From Sphingomonas sp. UBA1000 (GTDB taxonomy: Bacteria > Pseudomonadota > Alphaproteobacteria > Sphingomonadales > Sphingomonadaceae), in contig DBAW01000189.1 in NCBI GenBank assembly GCA_002291855.1, positions 1 through 12,935 on the forward strand: 12,935 nucleotides of DNA. The letters are read 5' to 3'. A model generated the notes under the pieces. That model saw only the letters and a program-made list of their open reading frames with translations, searched no databases and had not been told where the DNA came from. Positions 12,626 through 12,935 of the stretch are shown in pieces. Each line of letters starts with the position of its first letter. Position 1 is the stretch's first letter. The translations under genes were made by a program, and so were the position numbers.

Positions 12626-12935
12626 ATGACCGAATATGCGTCCGATCTGCTCCGCCTGCTCGCCGCGCGCGGCTATATCCACCAGCTGACCGATGCCACC
12701 GGCCTCGATGCGCTTGCGGCCAGGGGGGTCGTGCCCGGCTATATCGGGTTCGATCCGACCGCGCCGTCGCTGCATGTCGGCAGTCTGGTCCAGATCATGC
12801 TGCTGCGCCGCCTGCAGCAGACCGGGCACAAGCCGATCGTCCTGATGGGCGGCGGCACCGGCAAGATCGGCGATCCGAGCTTCAAGGACGAGGCGCGCAA
12901 GCTGATGACCGATGAGGTCATCGCCGCCAATGTGG
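12626..12935 (+). CDS. tyrS: Tyrosyl-tRNA synthetase, N-terminal part, cut by window edge
   Basis: TyrS charges tRNA-Tyr with tyrosine using ATP in the cytoplasm. Only the first 103 residues of about 400 are present; the frame is open to the end of the window. The N-terminus MTEYASDLLRLLAARGYIHQ matches the bacterial TyrS start. The class I signature appears as GFDPTAPSLHVGSL (41-54), with the HIGH-type motif as HVGS at residues 50-53. GGGTGKIGDPSFKDEAR (75-91) is the next conserved block around the tyrosine pocket and the tRNA-acceptor side. The ATG at 12626 follows GGCGGGGACC, a weak and close purine-rich site. The alternative ATG at 12612 is out of frame. No leader peptide or T-box structure is visible. 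The gene is divergent from the propeller gene. Confidence 0.97.
   Translation, partial: MTEYASDLLRLLAARGYIHQLTDATGLDALAARGVVPGYIGFDPTAPSLHVGSLVQIMLLRRLQQTGHKPIVLMGGGTGKIGDPSFKDEARKLMTDEVIAANV

Noticed and set aside
12467..12829. N-terminal extension of the propeller gene to an upstream start at 12829
   Set aside because: It would run antisense through tyrS and bury the signal peptide about 120 residues inside the protein.

Overview
The window is GC-rich chromosomal DNA with the codon bias of an alphaproteobacterium. Family content points to the Sphingomonadaceae (Sphingomonas group). The signs are the TyrS N-terminus, a DOMON-like/DUF1343 pair, a large Asp-box (BNR) propeller protein, and CcrM-type GANTC sites beside a CtrA-like half-site. 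This assignment is an inference from protein style, not a database match. I see no rRNA, tRNA, CRISPR array, transposase, integrase or phage gene.

Layout. At 1-2708 (minus strand) lie an RND efflux permease, cut by the left edge, and its lipoprotein periplasmic adaptor. At 2768-3526 (minus) is a TlyA-type rRNA 2'-O-methyltransferase. At 3650-3799 (minus) is a 49-residue microprotein with a strong ribosome binding site, a terminator-like hairpin behind it, and an upstream region with CtrA/CcrM-like sites. At 3977-5718 (minus) a DOMON-like protein and a DUF1343 (NamZ-type exo-N-acetylmuramidase family) protein overlap by 4 bases. At 5863-7485 (plus) is a COG2509-type FAD-dependent dehydrogenase, preceded by a 15-base tandem repeat. 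At 7525-8911 (minus) two overlapping genes encode predicted lipoproteins of unknown function. At 8912-9286 is a 375-base gap unusually rich in inverted repeats. At 9287-12466 (minus) is a secreted protein of about 1,059 residues with ten Asp-boxes. At 12626-12935 (plus) is the start of tyrS.

Most of the window is ordinary housekeeping and envelope biology: drug efflux, ribosome modification, peptidoglycan amino-sugar handling, a redox enzyme, surface or periplasmic proteins and an aminoacyl-tRNA synthetase. The adaptor and permease form a clear two-gene unit. The DOMON/DUF1343 pair and the two lipoproteins are each likely to be translationally coupled.

I do not see a clear new multi-gene system. 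The best leads are: (a) the microprotein with putative cell-cycle (CtrA/CcrM) control; (b) the hairpin-rich gap at 8942-9293, which could be a structured leader, a small-RNA locus or a cluster of dispersed palindromes, and which includes a 50-base palindrome holding the stop codon of the propeller gene; (c) the uncharacterised lipoprotein pair; and (d) the coupled DOMON-like/DUF1343 pair.
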